A DNA stretch of 64,000 nt. It comes from Granulicella mallensis. Lineage in GTDB: Bacteria > Acidobacteriota > Terriglobia > Terriglobales > Acidobacteriaceae. The stretch is taken from positions 1 through 64,000 of the forward strand of contig NZ_JACHIO010000013.1 in the NCBI RefSeq assembly GCF_014203225.1, written 5' to 3'. Below the pieces are notes generated by a model. It was given only the letters and a program-made list of their open reading frames with translations, was not told the origin of the DNA and searched no databases. Shown here in pieces: positions 36,034 through 44,093 of this stretch; the first letter of the stretch is position 1; the number at the start of each line of letters is the position of its first letter. A program made the position numbers and the translations under genes.

Positions 36034-37575
36034 TCAGACCTCCAATTTGTTGGAGGCGGCAACCTTAGCGTACCAATAGCCGGAATCCTTAATGGTGCGC
36101 TTCTGATTGCGGAAATCGGTATAGATCAAGCCATAACGCTCGGTGTAACCTTCTGCCCATTGGAAGTTGTCAAGCAGTGTCCAGGCATGAAAAGCACGGA
36201 CTCTGGCTCCATCGGCAATGGCGCGAGCCAGCTCTGCAAGCGTTTCACGATACCACTTAATACGGCGGCTATCGGGAACTCGACCATGCTCCTCGTCTGG
36301 ACTATCGAGATAGCCGCAACCGCTCTCCGTTATCTCGATGAAGGGATGGTTGTACTCTTTCGAGATCTGCGTGACCAGATCGTAGATGCCACGTGGCCAC
36401 ACTTCCAAACCAGCCTCTGTCAACGGACCTTCCGTGGGCATCACTGCTGAAAGCCCGGTGTAGGGATCGCGCGCACAGGCGGAGTCAGATTCAATCTCAG
36501 TTCCACTGAAACCACCGCCAAAGCAATGCGCGTGGCTGGCATCGGAGACGATGCGGCGTGTGTAGTAATGAAGGCCCACCCAGTCCAGCGGCGCATATAA
36601 TATCTTCTCGTCGCCTGGCTTGAACCCCATGATCTCGTAGGGAGGCTCACCCATAAATGCGTTTGGGTATTTGCCTTTCATGGCCGCTTCAAGAAAGAAC
36701 ACGTTGTTCATGGCGTGGTAGCGCGCGGCGGCTGCTCGATCCGCGTCGGAGTTCGTCTTCGGGTAGGCAGGCGCCATTTCATAGGCACTCCCCACGGTTG
36801 CCTTCGCAGAGGCCGCTTTAATCGAACGATGGGCCTCTGCCTGCGCCAGTGCAAGCGTATGGGCTGCCTTCAGAAAGTCGGGGAAACTGCTGCGGCAGGG
36901 TGGAGAGGAGCCGGCGGCATATCCCATGAACGCGATGGCCCACGGCATGTTGAAGGGCGCCCACATCGTAATTCGATCGCCAAGATGTTTGGCGAGAATA
37001 CCGGCATAGTCCGCAAAGTAATTGGCCAGGTCTCGGTTTGGCCAGCCTCCACGATCTTCCAGCGACTGGGGGAGGTCCCAATGGTAGAGCGTGCACCACG
37101 GACGGATTCCGGCTGCGAGAAGAGTGTCGACGAAGCGGCTGTAGTGATCCAGTCCCTTCATGTTCGGAGCGCCGGTTCCTGTTGGCTGAATCCGTGGCCA
37201 GGAGATTGAAAATCGGTAGCTCTTCTGATTAAGGCGTTTCGCCAGCGCGATGTCTTGTGCGTAGAGGTGGTACTGATCGCAGGCGACGTCGCCTGTCACG
37301 CCTCCTCTTACTTTCCCAGGTGTATGGGTAAACCTGTCCCAGATCGATTCGCCCTTGCCGTCCTCGTTCCAGCCTCCTTCATTTTGATAGGACGCCGTGG
37401 CTACCCCCCACAAAAAGCCTTCCGGAAAGCGTGCTTTCTGTATGACTGAATCGGGCACCGATCCGGGGACCTGGTCTTCGGAAAGGAGCATCGTGGCATG
37501 GCTAAAGGGCTGATGCAGCACGGTGCCCGCAGCGGCAGCCAGAGAACGAGTGGCAAATTGGCGGCGATTCATCAT
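36034..37575 (-). CDS. GH1 family protein lacking the acid/base glutamate
   Basis: 513 residues. Twin-arginine signal (MMNRRQFATRSLAAAAG). GH1 landmarks: FPEGFLWGVATASYQNEG, RFSISWPRIQPTG, YHWDLPQSLEDRGGW, nucleophile Glu417 in IEITESG, and DNFQWAEGYTERYGL. The acid/base segment, normally T(F/L)NEP, reads APFNMPW with Met210 in place of Glu. The codon is ATG where GAG or GAA is expected, so at least two base changes are needed. It is thus a GH1 that cannot use the usual general acid; compare plant myrosinases, where this Glu is Gln. Exported and upstream of nothing else in its operon. Confidence 0.85.
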   Translation of the reverse strand: MMNRRQFATRSLAAAAGTVLHQPFSHATMLLSEDQVPGSVPDSVIQKARFPEGFLWGVATASYQNEGGWNEDGKGESIWDRFTHTPGKVRGGVTGDVACDQYHLYAQDIALAKRLNQKSYRFSISWPRIQPTGTGAPNMKGLDHYSRFVDTLLAAGIRPWCTLYHWDLPQSLEDRGGWPNRDLANYFADYAGILAKHLGDRITMWAPFNMPWAIAFMGYAAGSSPPCRSSFPDFLKAAHTLALAQAEAHRSIKAASAKATVGSAYEMAPAYPKTNSDADRAAAARYHAMNNVFFLEAAMKGKYPNAFMGEPPYEIMGFKPGDEKILYAPLDWVGLHYYTRRIVSDASHAHCFGGGFSGTEIESDSACARDPYTGLSAVMPTEGPLTEAGLEVWPRGIYDLVTQISKEYNHPFIEITESGCGYLDSPDEEHGRVPDSRRIKWYRETLAELARAIADGARVRAFHAWTLLDNFQWAEGYTERYGLIYTDFRNQKRTIKDSGYWYAKVAASNKLEV

Positions 37576-37692
37576 CTCTCCCGTTCAACCCGAGTATGAC
37601 TAGTCTCTCGGGTAAAACGGTAACAGACGGCGACTGAAGAGAGCATCCTCCATTTTGATGAGTGCGCTCCAGCAACAGGAGATTTGCTCTAA

Positions 37693-40104
37693 CTACACCG
37701 CTTCCGGGGCAGCGGGGTTCAACTTGATTTCGACGGTCTGGGAGCCGAGCCGCAGATGCTGCGCTGTAAGTCTGACCACTCCTGACGCTTCCCGGGCCCG
37801 CACCCAGACGGCGCAGGTCCCTCCGACCAGAGCGATGGGATTGTCCCCGATCAGTTCGCCTGAGCCTTCCAGACTGAAGGTGATGGGATCGTTTGCCGAG
37901 GGATGAACGTTGCCGAACTCGTCGGTTACGCGCAGGACGACTCGTGTGGCATCCGCACCGTCCGCCCATAGGACGTGATCGTCGGGCAGCAACATGAATT
38001 TACTGTCGATCCCTTTGCCGGAGAGCGTGCGGGAGATCACCTGCTTGCCGCTGATGTAGCCGTCGATGCGAAGATCGCCCCAACGGAAAGTGAGGTTTTC
38101 GTTGTCGAGGACGTCCAGATCGAACGCGAACGGAGGGTACTTGAGATGGGCGAACTCGGCGCGGTCGGGATCGACTTCCGCAATGAGCTTCCACGGGTTG
38201 GAGGGATCGCTTTTCTCCCGAAGGTAGCATTTGAGATGGTCGCAGTTGGAGCTGACGACCGCTTTCTTGAAGCCGACGGACTCATCGCCCTTTGCCCAAT
38301 GGAAGGCAGGCTCCAGGACGATCTCTTCTGCGGGATCGCATTGTGATTTATAAAACCCTGCGGCGGCCTTAGGCTCGCGGAAGATGTCCATCACCCCGTG
38401 GTAGCAGATGCGATCGCCGGAGCCGAAGTTGGCATGCGTGTTGTAGTCAAAGGCGCACCAGCCGATGCCGCCCGCATACTGGGGGTTCGAGGCCAGTTGG
38501 TTGTGGATCCGCGCATGGCGCAGTGTGTGCTCGCGCTGGCGTTCGTCGTCGTCCGTCGTTTTGGTGGGATAGGTGTGGCCTACGAACTCGGTGTTCAGGT
38601 ACAGAGGATGATTGGGCTCGCGAAGGGGAAAGTCGAAGTCGTTGATCGTAAAGACGTCTTCGAGCAGCTCCGATTCCTTGAAGGCGCGAATCCCGCCGGT
38701 CTGCCGCGTGGTGTCGAGCGCGTGGGCCAGCGTGTTGGTGCGGGTGTAGAAATCGTGATCGTCTTTGGACTCATTGATGCGAACGCCCCAAAGGATGATG
38801 GACGGGTGGTTCCAATCCCGGCGGATCATGCGCCCCACGTTATCGATCGCGATCTCTTTCCACGGCTCCGGCCCGATGTGCTGCCATCCGGGAATCTCTT
38901 CGAGCACGAGCAGACCAATCTCGTCGCAGCAATCCAGAAAGTGTCGCGACTGGGGATAGTGCGAGGTGCGTACGATGTTGCAGTGCAACTGGTGGCGAAG
39001 GATCTTTGCGTCCTGACGCTGCACCCGTGCCGGCATCGCCTGCCCGACGTAGGGGAACGTCTGGTGGCGATCAAGGCCTCTGAGCTTTACGATCTTGCCG
39101 TTCAGCGAAAAGCCATGGTCGGTGAAGACCGCTTCGCGGAATCCGATCCGCCGAGTATCCTCATCGACGACGCGGCCCTCCTGCAGGAGCTTCACGTGGA
39201 CGGTGTAGAGCTTCGGCTGTTCCAGTTGCCAGAGTTCGATGCCCTTTAGATTGGTGAGCGTTACCGTATGCCGAGCCGAGTCGTGTGCTGTTTCGGTGCT
39301 CAGGTGGACTGGTGCGTTGGTCGTTGGATCCATTGAGGTATCAGGATCGCCGGCCTCCGAGATCCGCACGGTCTGGGTGCCTTTCGCGACCACACGATCC
39401 TGATCCCGCAGTTCGACTTCAAGGGAGAGGGGGCCTCGTTGCGCTGATGGTCCGGCGAGAAAGCAGTCGACGTCGAGAGAAGGAGACGAGCTGAGTACGT
39501 CCTTGGGCCTGGCGAAGATGTTATCGAGGAAGACCTCGGGGACGACACGAAGCGAGACCTCGCGATAGATGCCTCCAAAGGTCATGTAGTCGATCTCATA
39601 GCCAAATGGAGGGATGTCGTTGCGTTCGATCGAGTCGACCTGCACGACGATCACGTTCTCTCCCGAGGTGCGCAGGTAGGGCGTGAGTTCAAAGGAGAAA
39701 GGGGTAAAGCCGCCCTTGTACTCTCCGAGTGCGTGGCCGTTGATCCACACGGTCGAGGCGGTCATGACGCCTTCAAAGTCAACGAAGACACGCTTGCCGG
39801 AGGCGTTGGGCGGGTACTGAAAACGACGCCGATAGGTGGACTTGAACTCGTAGGCCCGGTCATCGAAGTTGTGCCAGGGCAGCCGTACCGTAGTGTGCGG
39901 AACGACGATGCGTTCAAAGCCTGCGTCGTCAAAGCCAATAGACTCCGCTCCGTCAATCGCAGCGGCCTTGTAGCGCCAGCCACGGTTGATAGGCAGAATC
40001 GCACGTGAGGACTGGGAAGGTTCAGAGGCCAGGAGGGAAGAACTTTTGAAAGCGGCTGCGGTAAGCACAGCACCGCTGGTCTTGATGAAGTCACGTCTGC
40101 GCAT
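37693..40104 (-). CDS. Tat-exported GH2 glycoside hydrolase (paralog 1)
   Basis: 803 residues. Tat signal MRRRDFIKTSGAVLTAAAF. Sugar-binding, immunoglobulin-like and TIM-barrel domains follow. Acid/base Glu445 (GVRINES) and nucleophile Glu506 (NTEFVG) fit GH2. Further blocks: FGGIYREVSLR, TSHYPQSRHFLDCCDEIGLL and FGSGDRICYHGVMDIF. Specificity (beta-galactosidase, mannosidase or glucuronidase) cannot be fixed. Close paralog of the GH2 at 59294-61642. The upstream TTG at 40143 is in frame but would put residues before the Tat motif, so ATG 40104 is preferred. Confidence 0.88.
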   Translation of the reverse strand: MRRRDFIKTSGAVLTAAAFKSSSLLASEPSQSSRAILPINRGWRYKAAAIDGAESIGFDDAGFERIVVPHTTVRLPWHNFDDRAYEFKSTYRRRFQYPPNASGKRVFVDFEGVMTASTVWINGHALGEYKGGFTPFSFELTPYLRTSGENVIVVQVDSIERNDIPPFGYEIDYMTFGGIYREVSLRVVPEVFLDNIFARPKDVLSSSPSLDVDCFLAGPSAQRGPLSLEVELRDQDRVVAKGTQTVRISEAGDPDTSMDPTTNAPVHLSTETAHDSARHTVTLTNLKGIELWQLEQPKLYTVHVKLLQEGRVVDEDTRRIGFREAVFTDHGFSLNGKIVKLRGLDRHQTFPYVGQAMPARVQRQDAKILRHQLHCNIVRTSHYPQSRHFLDCCDEIGLLVLEEIPGWQHIGPEPWKEIAIDNVGRMIRRDWNHPSIILWGVRINESKDDHDFYTRTNTLAHALDTTRQTGGIRAFKESELLEDVFTINDFDFPLREPNHPLYLNTEFVGHTYPTKTTDDDERQREHTLRHARIHNQLASNPQYAGGIGWCAFDYNTHANFGSGDRICYHGVMDIFREPKAAAGFYKSQCDPAEEIVLEPAFHWAKGDESVGFKKAVVSSNCDHLKCYLREKSDPSNPWKLIAEVDPDRAEFAHLKYPPFAFDLDVLDNENLTFRWGDLRIDGYISGKQVISRTLSGKGIDSKFMLLPDDHVLWADGADATRVVLRVTDEFGNVHPSANDPITFSLEGSGELIGDNPIALVGGTCAVWVRAREASGVVRLTAQHLRLGSQTVEIKLNPAAPEAV

Positions 40105-40146
40105 AAAAGGATGTCGACCTATAGAGAAGAGACTATCAATCAAGAT

Positions 40147-40190
40147 AAGGCCGCAGGGACGTCCCGTATAGGAGACGCCCCTGCGGCCTT
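40147..40190 (-). terminator. Terminator hairpin after MIOX
   Basis: Arms aaggccgcaggg (40147-40158) and ccctgcggcctt (40179-40190), perfect 12-bp stem with a further partly complementary loop. It begins 6 bases past the inositol oxygenase stop on the minus strand and separates that gene from the GH2. There is no long T-run. Confidence 0.6.
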
Positions 40191-40195
40191 TATGA

Positions 40196-41065
40196 CTACC
40201 AGGCGATTTTGGCTGGAAAGAACTCGGCGAACAGGTCGTCGTAGTAAGGCTTGATCGCCGCTATGTCAGGCTTTGTGTGACCTTTGGAGTAGAGGTCGTA
40301 CACGTTGAATTTATTCACCCACTCCAGCATCTCGATATCGTGCTGGCTCATAAGGTGCCTGTAGGCGCCGTGCCGATGCGCCGAGTAGAACGAGTGATAG
40401 CGCAGCATGTAGAGAGACTCTTCGGGCATGTAGTTCTTCATCACTTCGCCGATGTAGCCGTCGTGACCGAACGACATGTGTACGTTTTCGAGTCCACAGT
40501 TCGGTTCGTAGATTCCGTACTTCGTCTGGTACTCGGGCTTGTGAAAGTCAGGATTGGCCTTGAAGTACTCCGGATAGACGATCTGATCCGAGTAGGCGCA
40601 ACCGACGGGGAAGGTATCGCCCACAACGCCCCATTGCGGTTCGCCCCACAGGCAGAGCACCTTGCCGAGATCGTGGATGAATCCCGTCAGTACAAACCAG
40701 CGCGGATGGCCATCTTTGCGGATGGCTTCCGAGGTCTGCAGGAGATGCTCGATCTGGGTGAGGTCCGTGTCCGGGTCGCTGTCATCCACGAGGGTGTTGA
40801 GAAACTCGGCGGCTTCCCAGATGCTCTTCATCCCCTTATCGAGGCCGAAGTACTGCTTCTCTTTGGCCAGGACATAGTCGAGCGTTTGATGTTGGTGGTT
40901 CAGACGGTAAAACTCGGCGACGCCGGGGTTAGCCTGCGCGTCGTACTGGCGGAACTGCTCTTCCGTCTTGCCTTCCTGGTAACGGCCGACAAGAAACTCA
41001 TCCCATTCGTCGATGTCCTTCAATGGAGCATCGGTAAAAATTTTTGTATCGGCAACCGTTTCCAT
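40196..41065 (-). CDS. myo-Inositol oxygenase
   Basis: 289 residues. Converts myo-inositol and O2 to D-glucuronate at a di-iron site. All six expected metal ligands are visible: His107 ([13 protein letters not shown]), His131-Asp132 (IHDLGKV), His201 (SFGHDGYIG), His224 ([14 protein letters not shown]) and Asp257 (FNVYDLYSK). Typical length. The N-terminal 35 residues are acidic. The enzyme is best known from eukaryotes and is sporadic in bacteria. GGGGGA ribosome binding site 5 bases upstream; a LacI-type palindrome lies 31 bases before the ATG. Confidence 0.93.
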   Translation of the reverse strand: METVADTKIFTDAPLKDIDEWDEFLVGRYQEGKTEEQFRQYDAQANPGVAEFYRLNHQHQTLDYVLAKEKQYFGLDKGMKSIWEAAEFLNTLVDDSDPDTDLTQIEHLLQTSEAIRKDGHPRWFVLTGFIHDLGKVLCLWGEPQWGVVGDTFPVGCAYSDQIVYPEYFKANPDFHKPEYQTKYGIYEPNCGLENVHMSFGHDGYIGEVMKNYMPEESLYMLRYHSFYSAHRHGAYRHLMSQHDIEMLEWVNKFNVYDLYSKGHTKPDIAAIKPYYDDLFAEFFPAKIAW

Positions 41066-41095
41066 CGTGTCCCCCTTGGACGCCTCGCAAACTGC

Positions 41096-41107
41096 GTTAC
41101 CGGTAAC
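41096..41107. promoter_or_regulatory. LacI-type operator upstream of inositol oxygenase
   Basis: GTTACCGGTAAC is a perfect 12-base palindrome with a central CG, the shape of LacI/GntR-family (E. coli GntR-like) operators. It lies 31 bases upstream of the MIOX start codon. The LacI regulator gene at 41400-42434 is the nearest upstream gene, so the regulator probably represses this gene in the absence of its ligand. Confidence 0.6.
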
Positions 41108-41168
41108 TATAGGGGGAACGGGCAAATGTTGGCAACTGGAGAGTGAGACCTCATGTGGCAGTTGTTTT

Positions 41169-41380
41169 TGCCTTTGCTTTTCTGGTTGTCATTCCGAGCG
41201 GAGCGAGGAACCTGCTGTCTCCCGTTCTTTGCCAAATGTCACCACGAACGTTGTGCATCAGATCAAACCTGGCTCCAGTTCTATCTCATATGTTTTCTAG
41301 ACGACACGAACAAAGAACGGGAGGAAGCAGATTCACTCGCTCCGCTCGGAATGACAACCAGAAAGGCAAAAGCAAAGGCA
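41169..41380. repeat. Large imperfect inverted repeat (family R3)
   Basis: Left arm includes tctggttgtcattccgagcg (41181-41200); the right arm, about 41336-41370, carries its complement. Inner words cctgctgtctcccgttctttg and its partner caaagaacgggaggaagcag also pair with gaps. The same family with perfect 52-base arms occurs at 49007-49203. No coding frame; occupies the interval between the MIOX promoter and the LacI gene stop. Confidence 0.75.
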
Positions 41381-41399
41381 ACTGCGATTGCCCTGGCTA

Positions 41400-42434
41400 T
41401 TACTTCTTTGTCTTAGGGCGCGCCGCGTCTCCCACGGTCGAGTGCCGTGCGACCAGCGTCGGCGGAACAAGAATGCTCTTTGGCTTTCTTTCCTTCTTTT
41501 CAGAGAGGTCAAGTGCCAGTTCTCCCGTGATCCGGCCTAGCTCCGCGGTGCCGTGATCGATAGAGCTGAGCGGAACGCGCAGGTATTTGGCGTAGCGAAA
41601 GTTTCCGCATCCGATCAACGCGATATCTTCAGGAACGCGCAGGCCAGCCTGCAAAATCGCATCGGTGGCTCCCACCGCCGTCAGATCGTTGTAGCAAAAG
41701 ACGGCATCCGGTACCGACTTGAGCTGCAGCAGTTGCTGCATGGCCTCAAAGCCGACTATATCTCCCGTCTCCTCCAGGCGATCGCGAATCACCACGTATT
41801 TAGAAGGAGAGGGCAGGTCGTGCTTCGCCAGAGCGTTTCGGTATCCGCGAAGCCGATCGAGAGCGGGGCTCGTATCCTTCGCTCCGATGTGCGCAATGCG
41901 CTTGCGTCCGATCTTGATGAGGTGTTCCGTCGCTAGTTCGCCTACGCGCGTGTCATCGGAACCGACGAAGTGGGCCTTCAGGTGAGGGAAGTTGCGGTCG
42001 AACAAGATGCAAGGTGTAACTTCATCTCCCAATTGACGAAAGTTCCGCAGATCGGACTGGCAGGAGGCGATGATCAGGACATCGACGCCACGGCTGATCA
42101 GCGCCCGAATCTCCTGCTTCTCGATCTCGGGATCGTCCTCCGACGAGGCAAGAATCAATGCCCGATTGCTGTTGCGGAGGACGCCGCCCAGAGCTTTGGC
42201 GCACTCGGCAAAGAAGGGGTGGACGAGATCGGGAACGACCAGGCCAACCGTGTAGGTGCGGCCGTTAGCCAGCCCTCGAGCCAGCATGTTGGGGCGATAG
42301 TTCAGCTCCTTCATCCGCTTCAGCACACGCTTGCGTGTCGCATCGCCGATGTCGGAGTTGCCACGCAGGACCTTCGATACGGTTACAACGGAGACGCCAA
42401 GCTCCTGCGCAATATCTTTCAGTCGAACAGCCAT
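41400..42434 (-). CDS. LacI family transcriptional regulator
   Basis: 344 residues. HTH at the N-terminus (RLKDIAQELGVSVVTVSKVL) with hinge ELNYRPNMLARGLANGRTYT, then a sugar-binding-protein-like sensor domain (NDLTAVGATDAILQAGLRVPED). ATG 42434 has AGGGGG upstream. It lies downstream of a sugar transporter on the same strand. Palindromes GTTACCGGTAAC and GTAACCGCTTAC in the neighbourhood are its likely targets. The effector is unknown; inositol or a glycan-derived sugar would fit. Confidence 0.92.
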   Translation of the reverse strand: MAVRLKDIAQELGVSVVTVSKVLRGNSDIGDATRKRVLKRMKELNYRPNMLARGLANGRTYTVGLVVPDLVHPFFAECAKALGGVLRNSNRALILASSEDDPEIEKQEIRALISRGVDVLIIASCQSDLRNFRQLGDEVTPCILFDRNFPHLKAHFVGSDDTRVGELATEHLIKIGRKRIAHIGAKDTSPALDRLRGYRNALAKHDLPSPSKYVVIRDRLEETGDIVGFEAMQQLLQLKSVPDAVFCYNDLTAVGATDAILQAGLRVPEDIALIGCGNFRYAKYLRVPLSSIDHGTAELGRITGELALDLSEKKERKPKSILVPPTLVARHSTVGDAARPKTKK

Positions 42435-42512
42435 GCCCAGCCCCCTTGTTCTAAATATCGAATCATCCAAAGTACTAGATTGTACGGGCGAGACAAAGCC
42501 GCGAGTCGTCCT

Positions 42513-43805
42513 CTAGGAAAAGCGTGTCCAGCGCCACAGACTCCAGGTTCCCACAACAAGCGACGCCAAGAGTATCACGCTTAATCCTATGACCCACGCG
42601 AAGTCCATCTTCAGGGGCGGCACCACGGCTCTAAGGCCCAGCCAGACGAAGATGCCGGTGGCCACGAGGACGATCAGGTAATCCCACCAGCGCTTCCGCT
42701 CGTCACCTTCTCTGCCAAACTCCTCTCCTCCGAGCGCCGCCAGGGTGCGGTAGTAATCCAGGCCGTAGCGATCGCATTCGCGCATCACGGCCTCGTGCCG
42801 CGAGGTGTGTTCCCGTCCCGAGGATACGGCGGTGCTGATGGAGAGCGCTCCCAGGATCATGATCACCGATCCGGCCAGCACTAAAAGCTTATGGGCGCTG
42901 TTGGCGGTCGCCAACTCTCCGAAGACCAGAGCACCCCATGCGAGTCCCCAAAGTTGATTCGTGTTGGAGAGAGGGATTCCACGGCTGATGCCGAGATACT
43001 TCGCTGCGAACTGTTGGAAGAGATCACCGATGACCCAGACGAAGCCGCCAAGGAAGAGCCAGAACAGTACGCCTCGAATATGAAAGAGCTGAAAGGCCGT
43101 CGAGTGCGTTCCGCCATCGAGAGCGAGCGTGAGGATGAGGACGGTTCCCAGTTCGCCGATGGTGAAGGCTGTGACGAAGGACAGGGGATTCATGCCGCTG
43201 AGATAGGCTTTGCGATAGGGAACATACATCGTCCCCCACATGAGGCTTGCGCCGATAGCTGCAACGAATCCCCGGATGCTGTGCGCGGCCTGCGGCCCCG
43301 ATCCGTGAAGGGTGCTGAAGCCCAGCATGATGGCTGCAATCACGATGGCGACCGCGCCGAGGACGACTTTGCCGGTGTTCCTGTTGCTTGCTCCTTCCAA
43401 CTCACGAAAGAGAAGCCGGCCCCATAGCAGCCCGAAGAGGGAGTTCGTATTCCAGAGAGGGAAGGCCACGGCAAGGCCTACATCGCGGACCGCAAAGACC
43501 GTCAAGGTGTTGGCGACCGCCCAGAGCGCACCCGCCAGGATTGCCCACACGATGAGGTGTTTCTTCTCCATCAGGTCGGCGAAGACATAGCCGGTTCCCT
43601 TGAGCAGGGTAGGAAAGGTCCACCGGGCAGTGAAGACCCCGGCCACCATGCAGAGGGAGATGGCAAAGGGAGAGTATCCTGCGGTCACCAGCTTCACTGG
43701 GGCTTCCGCGGCTCCGAGCCAGACGCCGGCCACCAGGCCGCAGATCACTCCCAGGATATGCAGGGAGTGGATTTCGTTTCGCACTTTCCGGATCTCAGCT
43801 GCCAC
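42513..43805 (-). CDS. Sugar transporter, GRP/DMT-like permease
   Basis: 430 residues, about ten to eleven membrane spans: GVICGLVAGVWLGAA, FAISLCMVAGVFTA, WAILAGALWAVANTL and others. The repeated GWGRLLFREL and WGALVFGEL blocks follow the two-fold DMT layout. Resembles the glucose/ribose GRP (GlcU/RbsU) and ureide-permease groups. It probably imports the sugar that the nearby LacI senses. C-terminal hydrophilic segment (about 340-380, HEAVMRECDRYGLDYYRTL) precedes two last spans. GTG start with GAGGT upstream. Confidence 0.7.
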   Translation of the reverse strand: MAAEIRKVRNEIHSLHILGVICGLVAGVWLGAAEAPVKLVTAGYSPFAISLCMVAGVFTARWTFPTLLKGTGYVFADLMEKKHLIVWAILAGALWAVANTLTVFAVRDVGLAVAFPLWNTNSLFGLLWGRLLFRELEGASNRNTGKVVLGAVAIVIAAIMLGFSTLHGSGPQAAHSIRGFVAAIGASLMWGTMYVPYRKAYLSGMNPLSFVTAFTIGELGTVLILTLALDGGTHSTAFQLFHIRGVLFWLFLGGFVWVIGDLFQQFAAKYLGISRGIPLSNTNQLWGLAWGALVFGELATANSAHKLLVLAGSVIMILGALSISTAVSSGREHTSRHEAVMRECDRYGLDYYRTLAALGGEEFGREGDERKRWWDYLIVLVATGIFVWLGLRAVVPPLKMDFAWVIGLSVILLASLVVGTWSLWRWTRFS

Positions 43806-43852
43806 TCGTTCGACCTCGTGGGATGGATAGATTTATGCTTAGGCACGAGTGC

Positions 43853-43957
43853 TTAGTGCAGTACCACCAAAAGAACGATTCCGGCCAGAAGCACGACGAA
43901 CGGCACGAGAAAATGGCTGTCGGTAAGGACGGTCCTGGTGCTTCGCAGAAAAGCCAT
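43853..43957 (-). CDS. 34-residue single-span membrane peptide
   Basis: ATG 43957, stop TAA 43853. N-terminus MAFLRSTRTVLTDSHF is polar and basic; VPFVVLLAGIVLLVVL forms one span to the C-terminus. An AGGAG Shine-Dalgarno is 9 bases upstream, and the stop is 47 bases before the transporter start, so both are read from the same promoter. Likely a small accessory subunit or leader peptide of the transporter. No family recognised. Confidence 0.6.
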   Translation of the reverse strand: MAFLRSTRTVLTDSHFLVPFVVLLAGIVLLVVLH

Positions 43958-43996
43958 GTGTCGAAATCTCCTGTGCTACTCTCGGAATCGCAATTA

Positions 43997-44008
43997 GTAA
44001 CCGCTTAC
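43997..44008. promoter_or_regulatory. LacI-type operator in divergent GH92/transporter promoter
   Basis: GTAACCGCTTAC is palindromic except for positions 5 and 8 and has the central CG of LacI-family sites. It is 40 bases upstream of the 34-aa gene (minus) and 86 bases upstream of the GH92 gene (plus), so one regulator could control both arms. It matches the MIOX site at the terminal GT and AC and the central CCG. Confidence 0.5.
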
Positions 44009-44093
44009 GTCGTGATAAACCTTATAAGCCACTTGCGGGGCTGTCAATGTGTCGAGTGATTTCGGGAACAACCTTCCGCATTGAAAGGGTTCA

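Noticed and set aside
37611-37626. GGTAAAACGGTAACAG upstream of GH1 as LacI operator
   Set aside because: Only one half-site (CGGTAAC) matches; the other half is not symmetric.
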